Assembly (NCBI GenBank): GCA_964406515.1
Contig: CAYORV010000002.1
Location: forward strand, 1 to 60,088
Reading direction: 5' to 3'
Source of the DNA: JAGLWP01 sp964406515
Lineage (GTDB): Archaea > Nanobdellota > Nanobdellia > Pacearchaeales > GW2011-AR1
DNA length: 60,088 nucleotides
Position 1 is the first letter of the stretch; every line of letters starts with the position of its first letter. This document shows, in pieces, positions 39,394 to 47,557 of this stretch. The position numbers and the translations under genes were made by a program. The notes below the pieces were generated by a model, which saw only the letters and a list, made by a program, of their open reading frames with translations, was not told the DNA's origin and searched no databases.

Positions 39394-40872
39394 ATGGAAA
39401 AGTTTTTTTGGGCAGACGCGATTGCAGATGACATAATCAAGCGAAAAAAGAAAAAAGAATATGTTTGTGCTTCTGGAATTACTCCTTCTGGGACTATTCA
39501 TGTTGGAAATTTTAGAGAAGTTATAACAACTGATTTGGTTGTGAGAGCTCTACGAGATAAAGGAAAAAAAGTTCGGTTTATTTATTCTTGGGATGATTAT
39601 GATAGATTTAGAAAAGTTCCTTCAAATGTTCCTAAGGAATTTGAAGAATATTTAGGAATGCCTGTAAGTGAAGTGCCTTCTCCTTTTGGAGGTAAAAATT
39701 ATGCTCAATATTTTGAAAATGAATTTGAAAAATCTCTTAAAAAAGTGGGAATTAAACCAGAATTTATTCGGCAAAATTTAATGCATAAAAAATGTGCATA
39801 TGCTCCTTTAATAAAAAAAGCGTTAGATGAACTTCCCAAAATTAAAAAAATTTTGAATAAATACAGAAAAGAACCTTTAGGGAAAGATTGGCTGCCGTTA
39901 GAAGTTTTTTGTGAGAAATGTAAAAAAGATTCTACTAAAATTTTGGATATTAAGGGATATAAAATTGAATATGAATGTGTTTGTGGACACAAGGATATTT
40001 TTGATTATCGTGAGAAAGGGCTTGTGAAGTTGAAGTGGCGTGTTGATTGGCCTGCTCGTTGGAAATATGAAAAAGTTGATTTTGAGCCAGGAGGAATTGA
40101 TCATAGTGTTCATGGTGGAAGTTATATGACTGGAAAAGAAATTGTGAAGATATTTGATTATGAAGCTCCAATTTATCAATTATACGAGTGGATAAGAATT
40201 AAGGGAGGAACAGAGTTTTCTAGTTCAAAAGGAAACACAGTTACCTTGGATGAAGTTGAAGAAATTTATGAGCCAGAAATTCTTCGTTATTTATTTGTTG
40301 GGACAAGACCAAATAAGGGTTTTCAAATTAGTTTTGATGCTGATGTAATAAAGACTTATGATGAATATGATATGCTTGAAGAAAAATATTTTGATAAAAC
40401 CGCGACACCTCAAGAAAGGAGAATTTACGAACTTTCTCAAATTGAGAAAAGCAAGGGCAGAAAAGAGAAACTTGGATTTAGACATCTTGTGACTTTTATT
40501 CAAACAGGGAAAATTCAAGAATTAAATGCTGAATCTAAAAAGCGAGCTGAAAAAGTTAAGAATTGGTTAAACAAATATGCTCCTGAAGATTTTAAATTTG
40601 AAGTTCAGGACAAGATTATGGTTAAGTTAGACAAGAAACAAAAGCAAGCTTTGAAAGCATTGAAAGAATCTTTGGCTGTTAAGGATTTTACAGAAGACGA
40701 GTTATTTGGTGAATTTTATAATATTTGTCAAGCAGTGGATATTCCTAACAAGGAATTTTTTGATGGAGCCTATGGAGTTATTATCAATAAAGCTCGTGGG
40801 CCAAGATTAGCTGCATTGATTCTTGCAATTGGGAAAGGGAAAGTTATTGAGTTGTTGGAGAAGATTAAATGA
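39394..40872 (+). CDS. lysS: Class I lysyl-tRNA synthetase
   Basis: The 492 aa product is the archaeal class I LysRS: SGITPSGTIHVGNFREVITT near residues 26-45 carries the HIGH-type motif. EVFCEKCKKDS and YECVCGHKDIF near 170-210 form a zinc site. GGTEFSSSKGNTVTL near 269-283 is the KMSKS-type loop. A TTG start at 39385 is possible, but ATG 39394 lies about 28 bases from ATATATAAAA, fitting a leaderless transcript. Most bacteria use an unrelated class II enzyme. Confidence 0.96.
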   Translation: MEKFFWADAIADDIIKRKKKKEYVCASGITPSGTIHVGNFREVITTDLVVRALRDKGKKVRFIYSWDDYDRFRKVPSNVPKEFEEYLGMPVSEVPSPFGGKNYAQYFENEFEKSLKKVGIKPEFIRQNLMHKKCAYAPLIKKALDELPKIKKILNKYRKEPLGKDWLPLEVFCEKCKKDSTKILDIKGYKIEYECVCGHKDIFDYREKGLVKLKWRVDWPARWKYEKVDFEPGGIDHSVHGGSYMTGKEIVKIFDYEAPIYQLYEWIRIKGGTEFSSSKGNTVTLDEVEEIYEPEILRYLFVGTRPNKGFQISFDADVIKTYDEYDMLEEKYFDKTATPQERRIYELSQIEKSKGRKEKLGFRHLVTFIQTGKIQELNAESKKRAEKVKNWLNKYAPEDFKFEVQDKIMVKLDKKQKQALKALKESLAVKDFTEDELFGEFYNICQAVDIPNKEFFDGAYGVIINKARGPRLAALILAIGKGKVIELLEKIK

Positions 40873-41060
40873 TTAATGCAGAATTTTTTGATATTTTTGG
40901 TTTCTTTGGATTTGTGATAATTACAATCCTAGGAATATTAATTTTAAAACGCTATCATAAAGTGCCAGACTGGATTGGAGGTTTGTTATTGCTTATAGGT
41001 ATTGCAGGTGCTTTAATCGATGGAACAATAGTAATTAAAACGTTTTTCTTAGGTGGTTGA
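40869..41060 (+). CDS. Small two-helix membrane protein, 63 aa
   Basis: It starts in an ATGA overlap with lysS. Helices lie near residues 10-28 (FGFFGFVIITILGILILK) and 36-59 (IGGLLLLIGIAGALIDGTIVI), linked by KRYHKVPDW. The coupling with a synthetase may only reflect compact organisation. No family recognised. Confidence 0.6.
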   Translation: MINAEFFDIFGFFGFVIITILGILILKRYHKVPDWIGGLLLLIGIAGALIDGTIVIKTFFLGG

Positions 41061-41091
41061 AATAGTCAAGACAATAAATTTTTTTTAGGCT

Positions 41092-41751
41092 TTAGCCTTT
41101 CCCATAAATCTCAGTTCGCTCATCAACCAATCGTTCATCTAAAGTTCTTCTAGTTAAAAATTTTGGAAACAAAGATTTTGTTTCTTTTTTTCTTACACAA
41201 TCATTTGAATAAACTATCCCATATCGGATATTACTTTTTGTCAATGAACCATTTATTTCTAAAAAACTTTCTCTAAGATTTTCCCATACCCCTTGGGAAA
41301 CAGTGTGCATACCATCCCAATTATACCAATGTTTGTTGTGATGAAGATAGCCATATAGTTGAATTGCTAAATTTTGTAAACAAGCTTCACCAAAAAAACA
41401 ACCATGAATTCTAATTTCATTTGGATTTTCATTCATAATTTGAATTAACGATTCCCAATCTGCACAATTAATATGTCCATGGGGATCAAATCTAGAATTA
41501 TTGAAAACACCATTAGATTTCAGTCTTCTTTTTGGATTAACTAATTCTTTTCCATATAATTTCCAAAAAATCTCTTCACTAAAATCTCCCTCTGGCTTTG
41601 GAAATGCTTCGCTCATCACAACATAAGTATTTTCATTTTGGGCTATGTCTACAATTCTGTTAGCATATTTCCCAATAGATACTTTGTCTGTTGATAAAAT
41701 GGCGAACTCTGGATGCACAATAAAATTGATTAATTTCATAAAGATATGCAT
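41092..41751 (-). CDS. Hypothetical protein, 219 aa
   Basis: A soluble alpha/beta protein. It opens with LINFIVHPEFAILS, which looks like a first strand, and has DPHGHINCADWESLIQIMNE near residues 89-108 and EIRIHGCFFGEACLQNLAIQ near 112-131. His, Asp and Cys in these blocks could form an active site. The layout resembles cysteine hydrolases of the isochorismatase-like fold, but the match is weak and the family was not recognised with confidence. It is monocistronic between lysS and the histone gene. Confidence 0.55.
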   Translation of the reverse strand: MHIFMKLINFIVHPEFAILSTDKVSIGKYANRIVDIAQNENTYVVMSEAFPKPEGDFSEEIFWKLYGKELVNPKRRLKSNGVFNNSRFDPHGHINCADWESLIQIMNENPNEIRIHGCFFGEACLQNLAIQLYGYLHHNKHWYNWDGMHTVSQGVWENLRESFLEINGSLTKSNIRYGIVYSNDCVRKKETKSLFPKFLTRRTLDERLVDERTEIYGKG

Positions 41752-41834
41752 TCTAATTCCCTATAAATGTCTTTGGGAAATTAAGTTTCTCCGAATCTAA
41801 CAAAATATAAAAACTCCCTTCCCCTTATTTTAAT

Positions 41835-42020
41835 ATGGCATTAATTGTAAAAAACAATATACGAAAAGTTGTGAAAGAACTTGACAAAGAAAATTCTGTT
41901 TCTTCTGTTGCCGACGAAGTAGGAATTGCTCTTGAAAAAAAAGTTGAGGAGATTTTGGCAAACGCGATTGACAGGGCTAAGGCGAATGGGAGAAGAACTT
42001 TACAGGGAAGGGACTTGTAA
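41835..42020 (+). CDS. Archaeal histone
   Basis: A 61 aa single histone fold: IRKVVKELDKENSVSSVADE near residues 9-28, VGIALEKKVEEILANAIDRA near 29-48 as the long central helix, and KANGRRTLQGRDL at the end with the RT pair that contacts DNA. It forms dimers that wrap DNA. It is short by a few residues at the N-terminus compared with HMf-type histones (66-69 aa). TATAAAAA lies about 28 bases upstream of the ATG. Confidence 0.95.
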   Translation: MALIVKNNIRKVVKELDKENSVSSVADEVGIALEKKVEEILANAIDRAKANGRRTLQGRDL

Positions 42021-42023
42021 AAA

Positions 42024-42215
42024 ATGTACATATGTGAAAATAAAATTTATATTGAGAAACAAAAAGAAATAAAATCACGAGAAGAGTTAAAATTAGATAT
42101 ACGTGCTGGGTGTTTAAATTGTGATGGTTATCGTTTTGATTGTGCAGATAGGATAGATGTTGATGAGAATGGTGAACGAAAAAAAGTTTTGAGTGAATTT
42201 GTAAAATTTAAATAG
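42024..42215 (+). CDS. Small hypothetical protein, 63 aa
   Basis: It begins three bases after the histone gene. The product has a basic, polar N-terminus (MYICENKIYIEKQKEIKSRE) and a Cys pair CLNCDGYRFDC near residues 30-40 that may hold a metal. No family recognised. Confidence 0.5.
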   Translation: MYICENKIYIEKQKEIKSREELKLDIRAGCLNCDGYRFDCADRIDVDENGERKKVLSEFVKFK

Positions 42216-42235
42216 TTCTAGAGATTTATTTTAAG

Positions 42236-42775
42236 ATGGAAAAGGTTGATAAAGAACATAAAGAAGAAATTATGAAAAGAATTGAAGAGGCGGGAAATCC
42301 AGATAATTATGAAACTTCTTGGGAAGGGGGAGTTCCAAAGTCTAAGAAAAAATCAGAGGTGAAAAAGGGTCGTACTTCTAAAGCTCGAGGGGCGAGATTT
42401 GAGTTAAAAGTTCGGAGAGACCTTGAAGATAAAGGAAGAGTTGTGGATAAGTGGAATAATAATGTTGATTTGGTTGAAGACAAGTTGGTTATTGCAAAGC
42501 GAAAGTATAATCCATATTCAAGAGCCATGACAATCGGTACTGGTTTTCCTGATTTTATTTCAATCAAATATATTCATGAAGGAGTTTATAGTGTTATTGG
42601 GGTGGAAGTGAAAATGAATGGAACTCTTTCAAAAATAGAAAAAGAAAAGTGTTCATGGTATTTACAGAAAAAGATTTTTTCAGCTATCTGGATTGCTAAG
42701 AAGGGCGAGGCTCGGGGACAAATCGTTTATGATGATTTTTCTGAGAAGTATGGAGACAAGTACAATAAAAGTTGA
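42236..42775 (+). CDS. PD-(D/E)XK-like nuclease
   Basis: The C-terminal part of this 179 aa protein shows a restriction-endonuclease-like core: SKARGARFELKVRRDLEDKG near residues 47-66 (helix with Glu), GTGFPDFIS near 102-110 (Asp), and VIGVEVKMNGTLSKIEKEKC near 120-139 (ExK). This is the order used by Hjc resolvases and VRR-NUC proteins. The N-terminal 45 residues are highly charged and not part of the fold. It follows the histone cluster and likely acts on DNA; a resolvase role is one option. The gene ends 1 base before the next, convergent gene. Confidence 0.7.
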   Translation: MEKVDKEHKEEIMKRIEEAGNPDNYETSWEGGVPKSKKKSEVKKGRTSKARGARFELKVRRDLEDKGRVVDKWNNNVDLVEDKLVIAKRKYNPYSRAMTIGTGFPDFISIKYIHEGVYSVIGVEVKMNGTLSKIEKEKCSWYLQKKIFSAIWIAKKGEARGQIVYDDFSEKYGDKYNKS

Positions 42776-42776
42776 A

Positions 42777-43292
42777 TCACTTCTTTGTTTTGATATGGAT
42801 AAAAGAGAAAATCAAACCGCAAACAAAACATACTACTCCTGCCCAACGAGTGAGGTTTTGAGCTTCTCCTACAGCATATCCTGTTAAATTAAAAGATACC
42901 AGAATTAATGCGCCAGCAAGGAATATGATTGACATTCCTGGGGAGAATTGTTTTACCAAACTTCCAAGAGTTCTTCCTTTATCTAATTTTTGCATTTCCT
43001 CTTTAGCTTTTTGCATTATTCCTTTTTGTTCATATCCATGCCTTCCTACTAAATTAAATTTTTGGTATGCGTCGTCAAGTTTTCCCTGTCTTTTATATAT
43101 TATTCCTGCTTGATAAGCATTTGTAACTAATTTCTTTCGTGCTTTTTCTCCTTTTTCTCCATGTGCTCGAACATCTCTGTAAGCTACCCTTATACCTTGC
43201 AATGTCCTGTCTAATTCTTTTTCTCCTTCATAGTTTACTAATGTCTTACTTATTCTTTTTTCTGTTCTAATTGATTTTTTCTTTGGAGGCAT
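42777..43292 (-). CDS. Membrane protein with helical N-terminal domain
   Basis: The 171 aa product has a very basic start (MPPKKKSIRTEKRISK) and a helical region with TPR-like spacing near residues 55-85 (NAYQAGIIYKRQGKLDDAYQ). Two membrane helices follow near 118-140 and 147-166. The SFNLTGYAVG end of the first helix is a pattern I associate with DPANN membrane proteins. The soluble part faces the cytoplasm by the positive-inside rule. Function unknown. Confidence 0.6.
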   Translation of the reverse strand: MPPKKKSIRTEKRISKTLVNYEGEKELDRTLQGIRVAYRDVRAHGEKGEKARKKLVTNAYQAGIIYKRQGKLDDAYQKFNLVGRHGYEQKGIMQKAKEEMQKLDKGRTLGSLVKQFSPGMSIIFLAGALILVSFNLTGYAVGEAQNLTRWAGVVCFVCGLIFSFIHIKTKK

Positions 43293-43366
43293 ATAATATT
43301 AAATTAAACTTCATTTAAATATTTTAGTATAATAAAACTTAAATTAGGGTTTGTATTTAATTGTGT

Positions 43367-43861
43367 ATGAAATTAACAATTTTAATTGTAATTTTATTTA
43401 TGATTTCGTTTATTTCTGCATTGTGTGAAGATGGACAGATTGATATTAATACTGCATCTTTAGAAGAACTTGATGAACTGTCTGGAATTGGACCAGTTAA
43501 AAGTCAGGCGATAATTGACGCCCAACCTTTTAATTCTGTAGATGATTTAATAGATGTTTATGGGATTGGGCCAGCTACATTAGAGAAAATAATTAAACAG
43601 GGATTAGCTTGTGTTAAAGGAGAAATTATGGAGGAGGAAATTGTTAAGGAAGATATCCAAGAAGTTGTAGCAGTTGCAGAAGTTGAAAAAGGCAAAGATG
43701 AAGAAATTGAATTAATTATATTAACGACACAAACTATAAAAAGCCCGGATAATAAGGAAAACAAAAGCAATTACGCGCTATACGGGTTTGTGGGTTTTTG
43801 TTTTGTGTTAGGGATTTTATTCATGTTGCGGAGAAAAAAATATAAAAATGAATTCAGATGA
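43367..43861 (+). CDS. Surface-anchored ComEA-like helix-hairpin-helix protein
   Basis: The start is ATG 43367 (MKLTILIVILFMISFISA), a clear signal peptide. Residues about 23-80 are a ComEA-type double helix-hairpin-helix: DINTASLEELDELSGIGPVK then QAIIDAQPFNSVDDLIDVYG and IGPATLEKII. An acidic linker (EEEIVKEDIQEVV) and a C-terminal membrane anchor (LYGFVGFCFVLGILFML, then RRKKYK) follow. In bacteria ComEA binds incoming DNA for uptake. Here the domain would face outward, so DNA capture is an attractive idea. The stop overlaps the next gene by 14 bases. Confidence 0.82.
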   Translation: MKLTILIVILFMISFISALCEDGQIDINTASLEELDELSGIGPVKSQAIIDAQPFNSVDDLIDVYGIGPATLEKIIKQGLACVKGEIMEEEIVKEDIQEVVAVAEVEKGKDEEIELIILTTQTIKSPDNKENKSNYALYGFVGFCFVLGILFMLRRKKYKNEFR

Positions 43862-44333
43862 AACAAAAAATATAAAGGTATTAATGATACTTGAAGTTCT
43901 TGGAAGACCTCCAGAACATTTAACCGAAACTCTTGAGAATCTAATAAAGCAAATTGATGAAGAGAAAGGAGTGAGTGTTAAGAAAAAAGAAATAAAAGAA
44001 CCTTTACCAATGAAGAACAAAATAGATTCTCTTGAAAAAGGGGGCAGTGAAAAAATAAAAACTGAGGATTTTTATACAAGTTTTGCAGAAATTGAATTAG
44101 AAGTAGAAGAGATTATGTATCTTGCTATGTTAATGTTCAAATATATGCCGGCCCATATTGAAATTATTTCTCCTGAATTAATTACTCTAACAAATAATGG
44201 ATGGAATGAAATACTCAATGAATTAACTAGGAGACTTCATGGTTATGATGAAGTTGCGAGAGTGATACAAGTTGAAAAAGGAATTTTAGAAAGAAAGCTT
44301 AAGGAATTAACAGGGGGACAAGAGAATAAATGA
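43848..44333 (+). CDS. Conserved-looking hypothetical protein, 161 aa
   Basis: A soluble helical protein starting MNSDETKNIKVLMILEVLGR. It has a PPEHLTETLENLIKQIDEEK block near residues 21-40, then a linker and a second helical domain (EIELEVEEIMYLAMLMFKYM near 83-102). The N-terminal pattern is one I associate with an uncharacterised archaeal family, in which the ILEVLGRPPEHL motif is conserved. It overlaps the upstream ComEA-like gene by 14 bases and the next ORF by 4. Function unknown. Confidence 0.6.
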   Translation: MNSDETKNIKVLMILEVLGRPPEHLTETLENLIKQIDEEKGVSVKKKEIKEPLPMKNKIDSLEKGGSEKIKTEDFYTSFAEIELEVEEIMYLAMLMFKYMPAHIEIISPELITLTNNGWNEILNELTRRLHGYDEVARVIQVEKGILERKLKELTGGQENK

Positions 44334-44551
44334 TAAGTGGAAATTTGTCTATTATGGCTTCTGAAACAGGATATTGCCATGTTCCAATTAGGCGAAGTTT
44401 GGATGCTGGAAAAATTAATCCTGAAAAAGAAAAGATTATCGTAAGCGAAAAATTAGAAAATGAAAGAAAAAAAGTTCAACCGATTTATAATGCTCAAGGA
44501 GAAATAGTAGAGTATGATAAATATGGGAGACACTTAGATATTATTGATTGA
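44330..44551 (+). CDS. Small hypothetical protein, 73 aa
   Basis: It starts in an ATGA overlap with the preceding gene. The product is soluble and charged (NPEKEKIIVSEKLENERKKV in the middle), with YNAQGEIVEYDKYGRHLD near the end. Its stop abuts the convergent gene at 44552. No family recognised. Confidence 0.5.
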   Translation: MISGNLSIMASETGYCHVPIRRSLDAGKINPEKEKIIVSEKLENERKKVQPIYNAQGEIVEYDKYGRHLDIID

Positions 44552-45796
44552 TTATTTTTTCTTGCCTTTTGCAATTTTCAAAAGATTAACTGGTTTTTTT
44601 GCGCCCTTATATTTTTTCTTGAAAAACCAGATTAGAAAACCAATTGCAACTATTAAAATTAAAATCCCAATTATTTTTCCGGTTGAACTAGGTTCTTCTT
44701 TTTCCTGACAAGTTCCTACACAGCAGATATTATCTTTTGCACGAATTATTTCTTCACTACTGCACACTTCATCTCTAGAACAAATTGGATATCCTCTTTC
44801 TGCACAAGTCTGAGTTGTATATTCAGGTTGGGGCACTTCTGAAGGCGTATAATTTGTTAAAAATTTTACAGAAATTTGTGAATAAATTATTTGAGTTCCT
44901 TGTTTTGCTTTTATATGCCCTTCAACTTCAAACTCTTCTTCAGATGTGAAAGTCAATTCTATTGGAAGATTTGAATTAGGATCAAGTTTGTTTATATTTT
45001 CTTCTGACACTGTTACATAATTTTTTAATGAATTGGACAATGAGAGAGTGATATCTTTTATTGCTTCATCTCCTGTGTTATAAAGATAAATTGTTCTCCT
45101 TGTTTCTGAATCGGTTGGAACAGAAACAATTACTTTTTGTGGTTCAAATTTAAAGATTTCTTGTTCTTGAATTTCTATTGCTGGAATATCAGCAGGAATA
45201 TTGTAAATTAAATCAGCTGTGCTTAACTCAATTATTTTGAATTCTGATTCTTGTAATTCAAAAAGGAAATCTATTTCTTGTTTTTGACCTGATTTTAGAA
45301 TTATTGAATCTTTGTAAGTTTCTCCAGAAGCATTTGCATTTTCTTTTGTTTTTATTTCAATTGTTATTTCTCTATCTTGTAAATTTTGGACCTCTATTGA
45401 AAATTCATTATCATTTGCAAAACCAGGATTTACTGAAAAGTCTGCTGTTTTATTGTTTATTGTAAAATCTCTTTTTATATCTTCTTCACTTATTTCACTT
45501 CCTTTCATGTATTTTATATTTTCTAAAGCAATAGAATAATTATTTGATTCTTTTCCTGAAAGTAAAGCATAAATGTAATATTCATCATTGATTTTTCTTA
45601 TATCATATTCGAGGGGGATTCTTACATGTGTTCTGTAAAAAAATACATTTTCTTTTTGGAGGGGCTGGAGGAAATTGCCAGCAACTTTTGCAATCAAAGT
45701 TTCTCCTTGACTGAATTCTTCTTTTACATCAAATTCTACTGCAGAAATTATTGGGAAGATTAAAAGAAATAAAAGTAAGAATGCAAATGTTTTCAT
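44552..45796 (-). CDS. Large anchored surface protein with C-terminal membrane helix
   Basis: The 414 aa protein begins with a signal peptide (TFAFLLLFLLIFPIISAVEF). Its exported part is beta-rich, with repeated FEFxxxxIxxxVPTDSETRRTIYL-like immunoglobulin/CARDB-type strands. A Cys cluster (QTCAERGYPICSRDEVCSS and DNICCVGTCQE) near residues 335-370 precedes one membrane helix near 376-395 and a basic tail. It is thus a type I surface protein. The adjacent 582 aa gene has the same plan and a similar Cys box, so the two may act together. Confidence 0.72.
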   Translation of the reverse strand: MKTFAFLLLFLLIFPIISAVEFDVKEEFSQGETLIAKVAGNFLQPLQKENVFFYRTHVRIPLEYDIRKINDEYYIYALLSGKESNNYSIALENIKYMKGSEISEEDIKRDFTINNKTADFSVNPGFANDNEFSIEVQNLQDREITIEIKTKENANASGETYKDSIILKSGQKQEIDFLFELQESEFKIIELSTADLIYNIPADIPAIEIQEQEIFKFEPQKVIVSVPTDSETRRTIYLYNTGDEAIKDITLSLSNSLKNYVTVSEENINKLDPNSNLPIELTFTSEEEFEVEGHIKAKQGTQIIYSQISVKFLTNYTPSEVPQPEYTTQTCAERGYPICSRDEVCSSEEIIRAKDNICCVGTCQEKEEPSSTGKIIGILILIVAIGFLIWFFKKKYKGAKKPVNLLKIAKGKKK

Positions 45797-45797
45797 T

Positions 45798-47546
45798 TTA
45801 TTTTCCCATCTCTTTTAGTTTTTTTAGAACATTATCTAATTCACCTTTTGGCTTATGGGCAGAAGCTGGTCTTCTTGCTGGTCTCTGGGTTGGGGGAAAA
45901 ACTCTTCTTTGAGTTGGTCTTTGTCCTATTGCTGAAGAAGGTCCTGGGGGGAATCTAGGTGGACCTCTCGAACTTGGACCAGATTTTCCTCTCTTGAATT
46001 TAGATTTTATCTTAAACCAGAATTTTCTCAATTTATCTCTGAATATAATTCCTATTGCTAATAAGAGTATTAAAATTCCTAAGACCAAGATTAATACATA
46101 ATTTGTTTCTTTAGTTTCTTTGATACAACATAAATCAAAAGAAGGACAATCATCAGAGGTTGTTTCTTCATTATTGGAACATGTGGTTTTACATTCTCCT
46201 CCTCTTGCTTCACATTCTGATACATCGTCGTCCTGAACAACGCATTCTCCTTTTACGCAACATCTTTCAGAATCAGCAGCATCTGTAAATGTTCCTCCTA
46301 AACAAATCTCATCAGATGCGCATTTTTCGCCATCTTGAATAGAACAACTTTCTAAAAGTCTTTGTGTATCACAGCAAACATTAGCAAAACAACCAGAATA
46401 ATCTAACTCTTTTCCTCCTGCTTTATTGCAGGCTGAACTTGACATACAATAATTTCCTTCTTCCTCACAATCAAGATCTGACTCATCTACAAAAAATGTT
46501 TTTTTAGGCCAAACAGAAAATAATATGAAAGCTGTATTTTGGATGTTTCCTTGCCAACACCCGTCTGTTCCTTGAACTTCTTCAAGCCAAGTTTTTGCAT
46601 TTGTTTTTTGTTCGAGTTCTTCGCTTTGTAAAGAATACAGGGCAACAGCAGTATCATAAAATTTATCTCCTGATTCAGACCAATACTCATTTTCTTTTTG
46701 CTTCAATAAAAGTTCATCTTTGAAATTATTGGTTAAAGAATACAAAAAAGATTCTGGAACAAACTCTTGATTTTCTTCTGCCATTGTTATTAGATAGGGC
46801 AAGTAAGGAGAAATATTATGACCTCTGAATTTTAAAATAAGTGCTGCCCAGAGAGTGGCTTCATAATTACATGCTGTTCCTTGCTTGAAACAAAATGAAT
46901 TTATTTTTTCAATTGTTGTTCCTTCTGCTGAAGCAGAGTTTAATGTTTTTGAAATGTAAAAAATTCCTGAGTCTTTCTTTTTGTATAATAAACTTGTAGA
47001 AAAAGTTTCATCACAAGATATGGTGAATTCTTCTTCATAACATGAAGGAGAAACTTTTAACCAGTAATCATCTTCATAACGCTTTAAACAACTACCTGCA
47101 TCTCGATTTATTTTTTTGTCTTCGCTAATTGAAATTTCATGTGAATCTCCTTGATAAATTATTGAACAATCTGATGGGTTTGTTGGGTCTATTTGCAAGA
47201 GCCAATCAACATCTGGAGGATTTATTTTTTGGCCTAACAACCAGTTCTCTGATTCATCTGTGTTAACTCCGACAGAATTTAATGCGAGAATTGCTTGAGC
47301 TGTTGTTTTTACTTTGCATCCAGAATCAGGCCAGCATTCTTCATCAGTTGCATCATTTAGAACTTCTGTCTTACATCTATCTATTGTTAATAAGGAAAAT
47401 ATTTTTTCTTCTGAAGAAAGAGACGAACATTTTCCAGTTACTTTGTCTTCAAGACAAGCATAACCTTTTTCAGAAACTGTTGCATCTTGTGCTACCACCA
47501 AGGAAATCATCAAGAGAAAAATAAATAATATCACACCTATTTTCAT
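45798..47546 (-). CDS. Anchored surface protein with terpene-cyclase-like helical domain
   Basis: The 582 aa product starts with a signal peptide (MKIGVILFIFLLMISLVVAQ). Residues about 60-370 are a helical region with alpha/alpha-toroid repeats (KTTAQAILALNSVGV, FYDTAVALYSLQSEEL, WQGNIQNTAFILFSVW). Several Cys-rich boxes of the CMSS...C..A.GG...C type follow near 385-475, then a membrane helix near 486-504 and a Pro/Arg-rich cytoplasmic tail. It lies 1 base upstream of a second anchored protein with similar boxes. A scaffold or glycan/protein binding role is possible. Confidence 0.72.
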   Translation of the reverse strand: MKIGVILFIFLLMISLVVAQDATVSEKGYACLEDKVTGKCSSLSSEEKIFSLLTIDRCKTEVLNDATDEECWPDSGCKVKTTAQAILALNSVGVNTDESENWLLGQKINPPDVDWLLQIDPTNPSDCSIIYQGDSHEISISEDKKINRDAGSCLKRYEDDYWLKVSPSCYEEEFTISCDETFSTSLLYKKKDSGIFYISKTLNSASAEGTTIEKINSFCFKQGTACNYEATLWAALILKFRGHNISPYLPYLITMAEENQEFVPESFLYSLTNNFKDELLLKQKENEYWSESGDKFYDTAVALYSLQSEELEQKTNAKTWLEEVQGTDGCWQGNIQNTAFILFSVWPKKTFFVDESDLDCEEEGNYCMSSSACNKAGGKELDYSGCFANVCCDTQRLLESCSIQDGEKCASDEICLGGTFTDAADSERCCVKGECVVQDDDVSECEARGGECKTTCSNNEETTSDDCPSFDLCCIKETKETNYVLILVLGILILLLAIGIIFRDKLRKFWFKIKSKFKRGKSGPSSRGPPRFPPGPSSAIGQRPTQRRVFPPTQRPARRPASAHKPKGELDNVLKKLKEMGK

Positions 47547-47557
47547 TTGATTATAAG

